A stretch of DNA of 64,000 nucleotides from Bacillus sp. PK3_68 (GCF_003600835.1 NZ_NQYC01000001.1:1754001-1818000), one strand, 5' to 3'. Positions 27,073 through 37,293 are shown, numbered from the stretch's first letter. Program-made: numbers and translations. The notes: generated by a model not told the origin, from the sequence alone.

Positions 27073-29460
27073 TTAATTGCGCAGCGGTTTGCCTTTAACG
27101 AGCATATGCTGCATGCGCTGTTGTGATTTTGGCTCAGCAATTAAACTGAGGAACGCCTCCCGTTCAAGGTCAAGCAAATATTCTTCATCCACTTCCGTTC
27201 CAAACGGCAGCTTTCCTCCGGCAATAACATACGCTAATTTTGAAGCGATTTTAAAATCATGCTCTGAAATAAAGCCTGATTTTAGCATGGATCGTGCACC
27301 TAAAAGTAAGGCTGCATACCCCGTTTCCCCTACAACAGGAACTTTCTTTCTCTTTGGCGCTCGATAGCCAGCTTCATAAAGGTACAAAGCCGCCTGTTTT
27401 GCATCATATAGCAGGTGGTCACTGTTGATACTGATTCCGTCTGCTTCCGATAAGAAATTATTCTCTCTTGCTTCTGCTGCCGAAGTCGACGTTTTAGCCA
27501 TGGCAATCGTTTCAAATACCTTGTTAGCCACTGCCTGCAGGTCAATCTGTACACCATTCGCCATCTGCTCTAAATGCTTTAAATAGAGCTCCTTGTTTCC
27601 GCCGCCACCCGGGATAAGCCCGACACCGACTTCTACAAGACCTATATAAGTCTCCGAACTTGCTTGAATATGCGCAGCCGGCAAACAAACTTCTGCACCG
27701 CCGCCAAGTGTCATCGAGAATGGAGCAGCAACGACCGGTTTGCTCGAATATTTCACTTTCATCATTGCTTGCTGGAAGCCTTTTACGACCATATCTACTT
27801 CCCAGAGGTTATCATCCTGTACCTCCAGCAAAATCATAGCTAAATTAGCGCCGACGCAGAAATTTTTCCCTTGGTTTCCAATGACAAGCCCTTTGTAATT
27901 TCTTTCTGTTTCATCAACCGCGTAATTAATCATTTGAACGATATCCGCGCCAATCGCATTGTTCGGTGAATGAAACTCAAGCAAAACAATGCCGTCCCCA
28001 ATATCAATCAAACTCGCCCCGCTGTTCTTTTTAAGAACTTTTCCTTGTTTCTTCAGCTTTTTTAAATCAATTACTTTCTCGCTGACAGAAACTTTTTGAT
28101 ACCCGCCGTTATGATAAAAATACACCTCTCCATTTTCCTCTTTATAGAAAGAAGAATGGCCGGCTTCCATCATGTCTTTCACCCAAAGCGGAATTTCGAA
28201 GCCCTCTGCCTCCATTTTTCCCAAAGAAGATGGCAGGCCAATCGCATCCCATATTTCAAACGGTCCTTGCTCCCAGCCGAATCCCCATTTCATTGCCTGA
28301 TCGATCGAGACAATGTCATCGGCAATTTCGCCAGTGAGGCGAGCCGAATAAATCAGCACCGGTGCGATGATCTTCCATAAAAAATTTCCAGCTTTGTCAT
28401 CACTGTAGATGAGCGTCTTCCATTTTGCCGATAATCCTTTTTGCTGCTTCGCCAATTCGATTGAAGCCGCTTTCATTTTCTTACGTTCACTGTATTCCAT
28501 TGTTGTCGGATTAAGCTCCAGAATGTTTTTCCCTTCCTTTTTAAAGAAGCCTTGGCCGCTCTTTGCGCCAATCCAACCGTTATCGCGCATCTTCTCCATA
28601 AATTCCGGTACATCAAATACTTGTTTTTCTTCTCCTTCTACTTGCTCGTAAACATTGTTGGCCACATGAATAAACGTATCAAGCCCCACTACATCAAGCG
28701 TGCGAAACGTGGCACTTTTCGGCCGGCCAATTAATGGCCCGGTAATGGAATCTACTTCACCGGCAGAAAGTCCGGAATTTGTCATTTCCTGAACCGTTTT
28801 CAGCAATCCGTATGTTCCAATACGATTGGCAATAAAGTTTGGCGTATCCTTGGCGACTACTACTCCTTTACCGAGAGTATCCTCACCAAACGTCTTCATA
28901 TATTGGAGTACTTCTTGATCGGTATCTTTCGTTGGAATGATTTCGAGCAGCTTTAAGTAACGTGGCGGATTAAAAAAGTGGGTACCGAGAAAGTGACGGC
29001 GGAATTCTTCTGAACGCCCTTCCGCCATCGCCTCGATGGATATTCCTGACGTATTCGAGCTGACAATGCTGCCGGGCTTTCTATATTTTTCTATCGTTTC
29101 AAACACTTGTTTTTTTACATTTAAGTTTTCTACCACTACTTCAATGATCCAATCAACATCTTTTAGTTGTTCTAAATCATCCTCTAGATTTCCCGCTGTA
29201 ATATATTGAATGTTGTTCTTCGATGTGAGCGGAGCAGGCTTTTGCTTTAGCAGCTTTTTCAAAGCATTGGCAGCGAATTTATTTCTGATTTCTTTATCGT
29301 TAATTGTAAAACCTTTCGCTTCCTCTTCTTTTGTGAGCTCGCGCGGAATAATATCTAATAATAAAGTCGGGATACCGATATTCGCCAAATGAGCAGCAAT
29401 TCCTGAACCCATTACGCCTGAACCTAAAACGGCAGCCTTTTGAATGTGCTGAACCAACAT
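27073..29460 (-). CDS. fadN: 3-hydroxyacyl-CoA dehydrogenase / enoyl-CoA hydratase FadN
   Basis: A 795-residue fusion. The N-terminal Rossmann fold begins AAVLGSGVMGSGIAAHLA, followed by the dehydrogenase C-terminal domains with HFFNPPRYLKLLEIIP. The C-terminal third is a crotonase domain with GKNFCVGANLAM (oxyanion region) and LVEVGVGLIPGGGGNKE. This order, dehydrogenase first, is that of B. subtilis FadN (YusL). It catalyses hydration and 3-hydroxy oxidation in beta-oxidation. First gene of the operon; AAGGGGG before the ATG. Confidence 0.95.
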   Translation of the reverse strand: MLVQHIQKAAVLGSGVMGSGIAAHLANIGIPTLLLDIIPRELTKEEEAKGFTINDKEIRNKFAANALKKLLKQKPAPLTSKNNIQYITAGNLEDDLEQLKDVDWIIEVVVENLNVKKQVFETIEKYRKPGSIVSSNTSGISIEAMAEGRSEEFRRHFLGTHFFNPPRYLKLLEIIPTKDTDQEVLQYMKTFGEDTLGKGVVVAKDTPNFIANRIGTYGLLKTVQEMTNSGLSAGEVDSITGPLIGRPKSATFRTLDVVGLDTFIHVANNVYEQVEGEEKQVFDVPEFMEKMRDNGWIGAKSGQGFFKKEGKNILELNPTTMEYSERKKMKAASIELAKQQKGLSAKWKTLIYSDDKAGNFLWKIIAPVLIYSARLTGEIADDIVSIDQAMKWGFGWEQGPFEIWDAIGLPSSLGKMEAEGFEIPLWVKDMMEAGHSSFYKEENGEVYFYHNGGYQKVSVSEKVIDLKKLKKQGKVLKKNSGASLIDIGDGIVLLEFHSPNNAIGADIVQMINYAVDETERNYKGLVIGNQGKNFCVGANLAMILLEVQDDNLWEVDMVVKGFQQAMMKVKYSSKPVVAAPFSMTLGGGAEVCLPAAHIQASSETYIGLVEVGVGLIPGGGGNKELYLKHLEQMANGVQIDLQAVANKVFETIAMAKTSTSAAEARENNFLSEADGISINSDHLLYDAKQAALYLYEAGYRAPKRKKVPVVGETGYAALLLGARSMLKSGFISEHDFKIASKLAYVIAGGKLPFGTEVDEEYLLDLEREAFLSLIAEPKSQQRMQHMLVKGKPLRN

Positions 29461-29479
29461 AATTCCCCCTTCACATCTT

Positions 29480-29497
29480 TGAATGAATGCTCATTCA
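29480..29497 (-). promoter_or_regulatory. FadR operator
   Basis: TGAATGAATGCTCATTCA is a near-perfect inverted repeat agreeing with the B. subtilis FadR (YsiA) box TGAATGA-N4-TCATTCA. It lies 19 bp before fadN and would repress the operon until long-chain acyl-CoA binds FadR. Confidence 0.88.
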
Positions 29498-30310
29498 TTA
29501 TTTCTATTACTAATATAACCCAACCTTTCATTTGGTGCAACGAATAAAGAAGAAAAAATTGAAATTTTCAAACTTCATTTGATTTCTTTCGCAAAATGGA
29601 TGCCTCTCTTCCTCCTTTAAAAACTAGATTATATAAATATTGACCTAAATTCCTACTATTTTTATGTTGTAAAATTGTTAAAGAACTCATATAAAATATC
29701 CTATCAGCTTACTTACATCGCCTTAAGGACATATGCTATTTTTTCTGCATTTAGCTGTATGGTTTTTCTTCATTTTAGTAAAAGGACGTAAACCTTTAAC
29801 TTTGCTCCAATTCAATTTACTCCTTTAATTGAAAGCTGTTAGACAGAGCACTTTCTCAGAATACAAATAAAAGACTGCCTTCAGTCCACTACCTTGAAGA
29901 CAATCTTCACTTCACACACTTTATTCCAATGTTCATTTATATACATGCTCAACCATCATAATTAATTAGCGAAGTACCTGATTATTTGGAACCCTCTGTC
30001 TCATCCCAACTAGCAAAAAGCGAGTATCTTCATCGTCCTTCCTCCATAATCGTTACATTAAAAACAGGAGGGTCAAGGTAGCGGCTCAATAATCGGTTAG
30101 CCAGTCAAAAGATTCAAGGTTAGTGAGAAAATATTGCAAGGGGTTAGACTTCTATGAGCAAGGTGATTGGTTTAATACTATAAGGAAACGTGTCTGCTAA
30201 CAAGAATGATCCTAATCGCGCGCTCTCCACATAACTCCTCGCCTAAGTTTTTTTAGTCTCTCTGTTTATCCTGTCCCTTGCTGCTCAGAAGGGTGGTCCA
30301 TTCTCATTGA
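29498..30310. other. Long stretch without a gene
   Basis: About 810 bp with no credible coding frame on either strand. A small minus-strand terminator-like hairpin (GACTG/CAGTC with TTTTATTT, 29865-29886) is present with no gene before it, which hints at a lost gene or an unseen RNA. The rest is AT-rich and unremarkable. Confidence 0.55.
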
Positions 30311-30313
30311 TTT

Positions 30314-30364
30314 TGAAAATCATTATCAATTATAGTTGACATTCATTCTCAATTAAAATATGAT
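30314..30364 (+). promoter_or_regulatory. Fur-controlled SigA promoter of a small RNA
   Basis: TGAAAATCATTATCA (30314-30328) matches 13 of 14 fixed positions of the Fur 7-1-7 box. A second, weaker box TGACATTCATTCTCA (30337-30351) overlaps the -35. The promoter is TTGACA (30336-30341), a 17-bp spacer, and TATGAT (30359-30364), close to ideal. No protein gene follows on this strand. Confidence 0.8.
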
Positions 30365-30370
30365 AAATAC

Positions 30371-30486
30371 ATGAACAGTTTACTTGTCCCGTTGCTGTTC
30401 TCTCATCAGAAAGAATAATATGCACAGCGGCTGTGCGAATGCCCACCCGCACAGCCCCCTTAATGCATTCTTTACCTCTCTTTTTT
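30371..30486 (+). ncRNA. Candidate Fur-regulated C-rich small RNA
   Basis: The predicted transcript starts about 7 nt after the -10. It contains no ORF with a ribosome site (only 15 codons from an ATG at the very start). It can fold GGCTGTGCG (30429-30437) with CGCACAGCC (30448-30456) around a loop holding CCCACC, enclosed by AAAGAAT/ATTCTTT (30410-30416 with 30467-30473), and runs into TTTTTT at 30481-30486. Single-stranded C-rich runs (TGTCCCG, CCCACCC, CCCCCTT) could pair with ribosome binding sites, as in B. subtilis FsrA. Homology to FsrA is not claimed. The 3' end could instead lie at the hairpin 30492-30521. Confidence 0.55.
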
Positions 30487-30491
30487 ATAAA

Positions 30492-30521
30492 AACGGCCGC
30501 GAGAATCTTCTCGCGGCCGTT
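30492..30521. terminator. Strong terminator hairpin downstream of thiC unit
   Basis: A perfect 14-bp stem AACGGCCGCGAGAA and complement with a 2-nt loop gives TTTTT on the minus strand, just after the small Cys/His protein gene. Read on the + strand the T run is weak. Confidence 0.88.
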
Positions 30522-30525
30522 CACT

Positions 30526-30699
30526 TTAATAATATAAAACATTCACTTTTTTACATTTGGCACAAGTTTCATAATACTGATTACCTCTATAATGATGGTC
30601 ACAATTTTGCTGAATGAGCCTTAAACGATTTTGTAGAAGGACCAGCTTTGCTTTTAATTGATCAATTTCCCGTTCAATTTTATGGACAGTCATCTGCAT
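30526..30699 (-). CDS. Small Cys/His protein, possible zinc-binding coiled coil
   Basis: A 57-residue protein starting MQMTVHKIEREIDQLK. The first 30 residues form a Leu/Lys/Gln-rich coiled coil. The rest carries NCDHHYRGN and ETCAKCKKV, giving C-x2-H(H) and C-x2-C pairs that could bind one zinc, and a VLYY tail. It begins 12 nt after the thiC stop with an excellent GGGAGGAG ribosome site, and the strong terminator follows at once, so it belongs to the thiC transcript. No family is recognised. Confidence 0.75.
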   Translation of the reverse strand: MQMTVHKIEREIDQLKAKLVLLQNRLRLIQQNCDHHYRGNQYYETCAKCKKVNVLYY

Positions 30700-30711
30700 T
30701 TCTCCTCCCGC

Positions 30712-32529
<1,818 letters not shown>

Positions 32530-32580
32530 TTAAGGACGAGATGCAGGGCATAGCATGTGGAAAAGCTCACTCATGTACAT

Positions 32581-32757
32581 AAAAAAGCCGGTGTCCAATC
32601 AATGGATGGACCCGGCTAATATGTATGCAGAAGTAATCATAATAAATAACTGTTTTAACTTCCCCACGCTGGTATGAACCAGATCAGGTCCCAAGAGTCA
32701 AGAAACTTCATCGCGTTCCTTTCTCAGCCCAGCTCATTGGACTCCCCTAGTTATAAC
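32581..32757 (-). ncRNA. TPP riboswitch (THI element) with terminator
   Basis: Minus strand: ACTAGGGGAGTCC, GGGCTGAGA, GGGACCTGATCTGGTTCATACCAGCGTGGGGAAGTT in pieces at 32657-32757, the conserved TPP aptamer. A terminator stem AGCCGG-TCCA / TTGGA-CCGGCT with TTTTTT follows (32581-32617). TPP binding should stop thiC transcription. Confidence 0.96.
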
Positions 32758-32840
32758 TATTTAATTTGACTCCATTATACATAGAGCTGCTATAAAAGTA
32801 AATATGTTTATTCAGAAAATTCCACCGTTTTATCAACTGA

Positions 32841-33983
32841 TTACAGTCTTCCGTCCTTCCAGAAATTCTGGGTTACATGGGCAGAGGGATTGTAAGCTTT
32901 CAGCTCATATCCTTCCTTCTTTAAATAAACTAGGATTTGCGGAAGCATTTCTGCAGTGATCTTCTTCTCATGCAGTAAAATGACAACATTCTGATCGCCC
33001 TTCTTCTTTTGCAATTTAATTCCCGCTTGAATATTTTGCAAAATACGCGCTTTCGAAGATGTGTTATATTTCCAGTCCTCACTGTCTATATCCCAATCCC
33101 ACAACCGATAGCCTTTTTTAACTAAAGCATCACGGAATGGCTGTTTTAGATAAGGGGAACTTCCAAACGGAGCCCTAACCAAAACAGAGGACTGGCCAGT
33201 CACTTTCTTTAATGTCTGATTTGTTTTTTCCATTTCGTTTATAAAGTTTTGTGGCGACTTATAAAGCGGGTTCACTTTATGGGTTACGCTGTGAAGGGCA
33301 AGGTAATGCCCTTCTGCTGCAGCTTTTTTCGCCGCAGCCCCATACCTTGAAATATTGGGTTCAATATAGAAAAATGTTGCTTTCACTTGCTGGGAAGCAA
33401 GGGTTTTTAAAATGCTGGCTGATTGAGCACTTGGACCATCATCAAACGTTACATAAGCGACTGGCTTTTTAGCTGGCGGCGGACTTTTCAATCGATCAAA
33501 AAACGGTTGATTAGCCACTAAAAACTCTTCGTTGGACAACTTTGATCCAGCCTTCGTATAGAGGCGTACTGTTTTATGCTCACTCAAGTAATCTGCCTGG
33601 AAACCAAACTGCTCTGCAATCCAGCGAATTCCAATATAAAACTTGCCATTTTCAGTGTAAGTAACTGCAGGGGCCACAGCTTTCCCGTCGAGCAAGGCTT
33701 CCTTCGTTTTGATGTTTACTTTCAGCTGCTGGCCATTTTTTTCAAAGATATAAACTCCTTCTTTTTCCTTGATGGTTTCTTTTATATATAAATAGCGTGA
33801 TAGTTTTTCTGATGGAGCAACTGCCTGACCATTGATGATAAAGGCTTCTCCTGTTGTAAACGGCAGCATTTTATCATGGAGCCCTATGTAAATGTTCTTC
33901 TTCTCGGCCGCATGAGTCGGCATTCCCCCTGCACAAATAAACAGCAGTAGGAAGCTGCACATGATTATTAATCTTCTCTTCAT
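32841..33983 (-). CDS. Secreted polysaccharide deacetylase with stalk domain
   Basis: A 380-residue exported protein. Signal peptide (about 1-25, ending THAAE), then a copper-amine-oxidase-N-like stalk domain (about 30-145, with the FEKNGQQLKVNIKTKEA and IGIRWIAEQFGF pattern), then a NodB deacetylase domain: VTFDDGP (catalytic and metal Asp), LHSVTH (metal His), RAPFGSSP and a C-terminal LLHEKK. It probably removes N- or O-acetyl groups from peptidoglycan or another wall glycan. The start follows AAGGGG. Confidence 0.88.
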   Translation of the reverse strand: MKRRLIIMCSFLLLFICAGGMPTHAAEKKNIYIGLHDKMLPFTTGEAFIINGQAVAPSEKLSRYLYIKETIKEKEGVYIFEKNGQQLKVNIKTKEALLDGKAVAPAVTYTENGKFYIGIRWIAEQFGFQADYLSEHKTVRLYTKAGSKLSNEEFLVANQPFFDRLKSPPPAKKPVAYVTFDDGPSAQSASILKTLASQQVKATFFYIEPNISRYGAAAKKAAAEGHYLALHSVTHKVNPLYKSPQNFINEMEKTNQTLKKVTGQSSVLVRAPFGSSPYLKQPFRDALVKKGYRLWDWDIDSEDWKYNTSSKARILQNIQAGIKLQKKKGDQNVVILLHEKKITAEMLPQILVYLKKEGYELKAYNPSAHVTQNFWKDGRL

Positions 33984-34161
33984 CTCTCTTACCCCTTTTT
34001 TCCCTCTAAATTTTATCTATTTATCTATTTTTCACCATTATAATACATATTTTTCACTTATGTTACAAAAATATTAAAAATATTACTTATTAAATTTTAT
34101 GCAGGAGGGTATCCTTTATCACTCTTTTTCTGTATGTAGGAAGTGAAAGGAGGTGATCAGC

Positions 34162-34377
34162 ATGGCACAAGCAATATTGATGAAGTCCACGTTAAGTCTC
34201 GTCTTTGATCACGGGTTAAATGATGAAGGAAAACCAATTCACAAAACAAAAACTTTTGCCAATGTGAATGAAATGGCAACGGCAACTGAATTAGAAACAG
34301 CTGGCACAGCGATTGCTACTTTAACTGATAAACCAGTTGTCACAATTGCAAGGAATGATTATTTTGAAATCAATTAA
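34162..34377 (+). CDS. DUF1659 protein
   Basis: A 71-residue protein starting MAQAILMKSTLSLVFDHG, after a full AAAGGAGGTGATC ribosome site. The DUF1659 family is confined mainly to Bacillus relatives and has no known function. It is followed closely by a DUF2922 and a YvrJ gene, the usual grouping. Confidence 0.8.
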   Translation: MAQAILMKSTLSLVFDHGLNDEGKPIHKTKTFANVNEMATATELETAGTAIATLTDKPVVTIARNDYFEIN

Positions 34378-34393
34378 CAGGAGGAAATAAAAA

Positions 34394-34612
34394 ATGGCTA
34401 AAGTTCTTCAGTTGCAATTTGCTACTCAGTTAGATAAAACTGCGACCTTGTCGATTGAAAACCCTAAAGAACCGATTGACCCATTGGTCGTAAAACAAGC
34501 CATGACCGCAATCATTCAGTCAAACGTATTTAACTCGACTTCCGGAGCTTTGACAGGCATCAAAGGGGCTCATGTTATCGATCGCAGCGTGACACCTATT
34601 CCCATTAACTAG
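34394..34612 (+). CDS. DUF2922 protein
   Basis: A 72-residue protein of the DUF2922 family (LQLQFATQLDKTATLSIENPKEP at the start, and the ending HVIDRSVTPI). It lies 16 nt after the DUF1659 gene with AGGAGG before its ATG. Function unknown. A hairpin (GAAAGCCG/CGGCTTTC) lies between it and yvrJ. Confidence 0.8.
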   Translation: MAKVLQLQFATQLDKTATLSIENPKEPIDPLVVKQAMTAIIQSNVFNSTSGALTGIKGAHVIDRSVTPIPIN

Positions 34613-34668
34613 CAAGCAGAAGGAAAGCCGGTTTCTCGGCTTTCCTCCTCTTCATAGGAGGATAAAAA

Positions 34669-34806
34669 ATGGAGACACTCATGCCTTTTATTCAGGAAGT
34701 TGGCTTTCCGATTGCCGTCACCTTTTATTTACTTTATAGAATCGAAATAAAACTGGACGGTGTAATCCAATCTATTCAGAACTTGCCTGAAAGAATGCGT
34801 AACTAA
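34669..34806 (+). CDS. YvrJ-family small membrane protein
   Basis: A 45-residue protein, METLMPFIQEVGFPIAVTFY then LLYRIEIKLDGV. One N-terminal hydrophobic helix and an amphipathic tail identify the YvrJ family. AGGAGG lies 7-8 nt before the ATG. Third member of the DUF1659-DUF2922-YvrJ group; function unknown, and a membrane-bound signalling or spore role is only speculation. Confidence 0.82.
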   Translation: METLMPFIQEVGFPIAVTFYLLYRIEIKLDGVIQSIQNLPERMRN

Positions 34807-34809
34807 AAT

Positions 34810-34845
34810 AAGAGAGGATCACTTGTATACACGTGATCCTCTCTT
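34810..34845. terminator. Bidirectional terminator after yvrJ
   Basis: A perfect 13-bp stem AAGAGAGGATCAC and complement with a 10-nt loop, shared by yvrJ and the convergent antiporter gene. Confidence 0.85.
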
Positions 34846-34896
34846 ATGTGAGCTGTTCGCTTTTTTGCTCTTCCTTTCTTTTCATCATCACTTTTT

Positions 34897-36318
34897 TCAA
34901 TTCATTTTCTGCTCTTTCTTCACTAACACGTAAAGCACATCTTCAGGAAAAAGCTTCGTTGACCCTTCCGGAGTAATAAGCTGGTCGCCCCGTATAACAG
35001 CGGTAATTAACGTTTTAGGCGGCAAATCAACTTCATGAATGCGCTTATTGGCTGCAGCTGATTCTTCCAAAATGCGCACTTCTACCATCTCGCTGTTCGT
35101 CTTGCCAATGGATATAAGTTCCAAACTGTGAGGCGATTCAGTTTTTTTCCCTGTCCGGGTCACACCGAACAATTCAGCGGCTTTAGAAATGCTCGCTCCC
35201 TGAATCACTGTGGACAAAAGAACAACGAAAAAGACCACATTAAACATAAGCTGTCCATGTTCAAGTCCCTCCACGAGCGGATATGTCCCTAAAATAATCG
35301 GGACCGCTCCTTTTAAACCTGCCCATGAAATAAAAAGCTTTTCCCTGACGTTCATTTTCGAAAACAATAAGCTGACAAATACTCCAACTGGACGCGCAAC
35401 AATCATCAAGAAAACAGCTAATATAATGCCCTGCCAAGCGACATCAAGCAGCTCACTCGGGAAAACAAGGAGGCCCAAAATCATAAACATCACCATTTGC
35501 ATCATCCACGCCAACCCTTCATTAAAACCAAGAATAGAGTGGCGATAAGTTAAGTCGGCGTTTCCTATAACGATGGCCATCACATAGACTGCTAGAAATC
35601 CGCTTGCATTCATGATCGTAACGACACTGAAGGCAAAAATAGATAAGGCAATAGATAAAACCGGATAAAGACCGGATGAATCGAGGTTGATCTTATTAAT
35701 AATCCAAACGGAAGCTATACCGAACAAAATACCGAAGAAAAGTCCAAGCCCCATTTGCCAAAAAAAGCTCAAAACGAGGGTAAGAGGATCGAATGAAGGA
35801 GATTGAATTACTTGAATAAGACTGATCGTTAAAAAGATGGCCATTGGATCATTGGAGGCCGACTCTGCTTCGAGCACAGTTGCCAGTTTCCGTTTAACAT
35901 TCTTGTTTCCAAGCACACTAAAAACAGCTGCTGCATCAGTCGAGCCAACGATCGCACCAACAAGAATGCCTTCTGCCCAAGTTAGATCAAGTACAAACTT
36001 AGCAGCAATGCCGACAGTGAGAGTGGTAACAATTACTCCAATAGTGGCAAGTGACAAGGACGGCTTGTAAACTGGCTTTACACTTTCCCACTTTGTCTGC
36101 AGGCCACCTTCAAATAAAATAATGACCAATGCAACGGTTGCTAGTAATTGGGCAAGCCAGGCATTGTCGAAGAAGACAAATTGATTTAATACCATACCCG
36201 CAGCGATAAACAGGACGAGCGACGGCAAGCCAAGCCTTGTAGAAAACTTAGCGCTTATAACACCAACTAACAATAATATAGAAAACAATAAAACAATGTT
36301 TTCTATTGTAAAATTCAT
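34897..36318 (-). CDS. CPA1-type potassium/proton antiporter (CvrA-like)
   Basis: A 473-residue cation/proton antiporter. About 12 membrane helices span residues 1-390, including LFEGGLQTKW, the ion-binding region GSTDAAAVFSVL (Thr-Asp), SNDPMAIFLT (Asn-Asp) and GLKGAVPIILG. The C-terminal 70 residues form a TrkA_C/RCK_C-like domain that senses nucleotides or ions. Start MNFTIEN at 36318 follows AAAGGAGAG. K+/H+ specificity is suggested by the TrkA_C domain but is not proven. Confidence 0.85.
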   Translation of the reverse strand: MNFTIENIVLLFSILLLVGVISAKFSTRLGLPSLVLFIAAGMVLNQFVFFDNAWLAQLLATVALVIILFEGGLQTKWESVKPVYKPSLSLATIGVIVTTLTVGIAAKFVLDLTWAEGILVGAIVGSTDAAAVFSVLGNKNVKRKLATVLEAESASNDPMAIFLTISLIQVIQSPSFDPLTLVLSFFWQMGLGLFFGILFGIASVWIINKINLDSSGLYPVLSIALSIFAFSVVTIMNASGFLAVYVMAIVIGNADLTYRHSILGFNEGLAWMMQMVMFMILGLLVFPSELLDVAWQGIILAVFLMIVARPVGVFVSLLFSKMNVREKLFISWAGLKGAVPIILGTYPLVEGLEHGQLMFNVVFFVVLLSTVIQGASISKAAELFGVTRTGKKTESPHSLELISIGKTNSEMVEVRILEESAAANKRIHEVDLPPKTLITAVIRGDQLITPEGSTKLFPEDVLYVLVKKEQKMN

Positions 36319-36518
36319 CGCACTCTCCTTTCTAGAAAATAATGTCTCTTCTATTCTATAACACGCGGAGAGCTTTTCCCAAATAAATGGCTTCCTCCTA
36401 TTTAAAGCGCGACAGATCATTTCCTTCTTCTCTCTAATATCTTCTCATACAGTTAAAGGAAATAAATACTTTTATCTAAGAAAAAAGTTGGGGTTTTTAC
36501 TTTTTATATAATTATATG

Positions 36519-36543
36519 GTTTTAAATACTTTAAAGCGGATAT
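36519..36543 (+). promoter_or_regulatory. SigB-type promoter of the KGG stress gene
   Basis: GTTTTA, a 13-bp spacer and GGATAT match the SigB consensus GTTTAA-N12-14-GGGTAT with one mismatch in each half. This fits the GsiB-like product. A weaker GTTTAA-N14-GGTAAT precedes the second KGG gene (36818-36843). Confidence 0.65.
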
Positions 36544-36588
36544 ATAACAAGCGTACACCAAATATTCCATTTAAGGAGAGGATACAAA

Positions 36589-36801
36589 ATGGCAGAAAAC
36601 AAAGATAAAAAAATGACTGTAGAAGAAGCTGGCCGTAAAGGCGGAGAAGCTACTGCCCGCAATCACGACAAAGAATTTTATCAGGAAATTGGCCGCAAGG
36701 GCGGAGAAGCTACTGCCGAAAATCATGGAAAAGAATTTTATGAAGAAATTGGTGAAAAAGGCGGAAATGCTCGCGCTGAGCAAAGAGAATCTAACGAATA
36801 A
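36589..36801 (+). CDS. KGG-repeat general stress protein (GsiB-like), short
   Basis: A 70-residue very hydrophilic protein with an N-terminal TVEEAGRKGGEAT and two further KGG repeats, ending IGEKGGNARAEQ. KGG proteins are desiccation/heat-stress hydrophilins; in B. subtilis GsiB is a classic SigB target. AAGGAGAGG precedes the ATG. It is a paralogue of the next gene with fewer repeats. Confidence 0.88.
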   Translation: MAENKDKKMTVEEAGRKGGEATARNHDKEFYQEIGRKGGEATAENHGKEFYEEIGEKGGNARAEQRESNE

Positions 36802-36884
36802 AAATATAAAAATAAATGTTTAATAACCTTATAAAAAGGTAATAAAAACCATATGATTCATTAAATTAAAAGGAGATGTATAAA

Positions 36885-37286
36885 ATGGCAAAAAACAACA
36901 ATGAAAACAACGACAAAAAAATGACTGTGGAAGAAGCTGGCCGCAAAGGCGGAGAAGCCACTTCTGAAAACCATGACAAGGACTTCTACCAAGAAATCGG
37001 CCGCAAAGGCGGAGAAGCTACTGCTGAAAATCATGACAAAGAATTCTATCAAGAAATTGGCCGCAAAGGTGGAGAAGCTACTGCTGAAAATCATGACAAG
37101 GACTTCTACCAAGAAATCGGCCGCAAAGGCGGAGAAGCCACTTCTGAAAATCATGACAAAGACTTCTACCAAGAAATTGGCCGCAAAGGCGGAGAAGCCA
37201 CTTCTGAAAACCATGATAAAGATTTCTACGAAGAAATCGGTGAAAAAGGCGGAAATGCTCGCGCAAAACAACGTGACAATGATTAA
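36885..37286 (+). CDS. KGG-repeat general stress protein (GsiB-like), long
   Basis: A 133-residue protein made of five 20-residue repeats of the type GRKGGEATSENHDKDFYQEI and a final GEKGGNARAKQ. Start at 36885 (MAKNNNENN), where AAAGGAGATG is well placed; the upstream in-frame ATG at 36876 overlaps it. The repeats are nearly identical in DNA, so the copy number may vary between strains. The opposite strand is also open because of the repeat structure, but that is not a gene. Confidence 0.9.
   Translation: MAKNNNENNDKKMTVEEAGRKGGEATSENHDKDFYQEIGRKGGEATAENHDKEFYQEIGRKGGEATAENHDKDFYQEIGRKGGEATSENHDKDFYQEIGRKGGEATSENHDKDFYEEIGEKGGNARAKQRDND
36939..37238 (+). repeat. Five tandem 60-bp repeats
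   Basis: Units begin GGCCGCAAAGGC at 36939, 36999, 37059, 37119 and 37179 and differ by a few, mostly silent, changes. They encode the KGG repeats. Confidence 0.92.
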
Positions 37287-37293
37287 TTAATTC

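Noticed and set aside
30330-30542. 70-codon minus-strand frame over the Fur promoter region
   Set aside because: It crosses the strong terminator hairpin and the small RNA stem on the opposite strand, and has no ribosome site.
36939-37238. CRISPR array
   Set aside because: The regular 60-bp repeats are contiguous, in frame and coding, with no spacers.
36861-37271. Long antisense open frame across the KGG repeat gene
   Set aside because: It stays open only because the 60-bp repeats keep stops out of that frame; it is a Phe/Ser-rich mirror of the real gene without a ribosome site.
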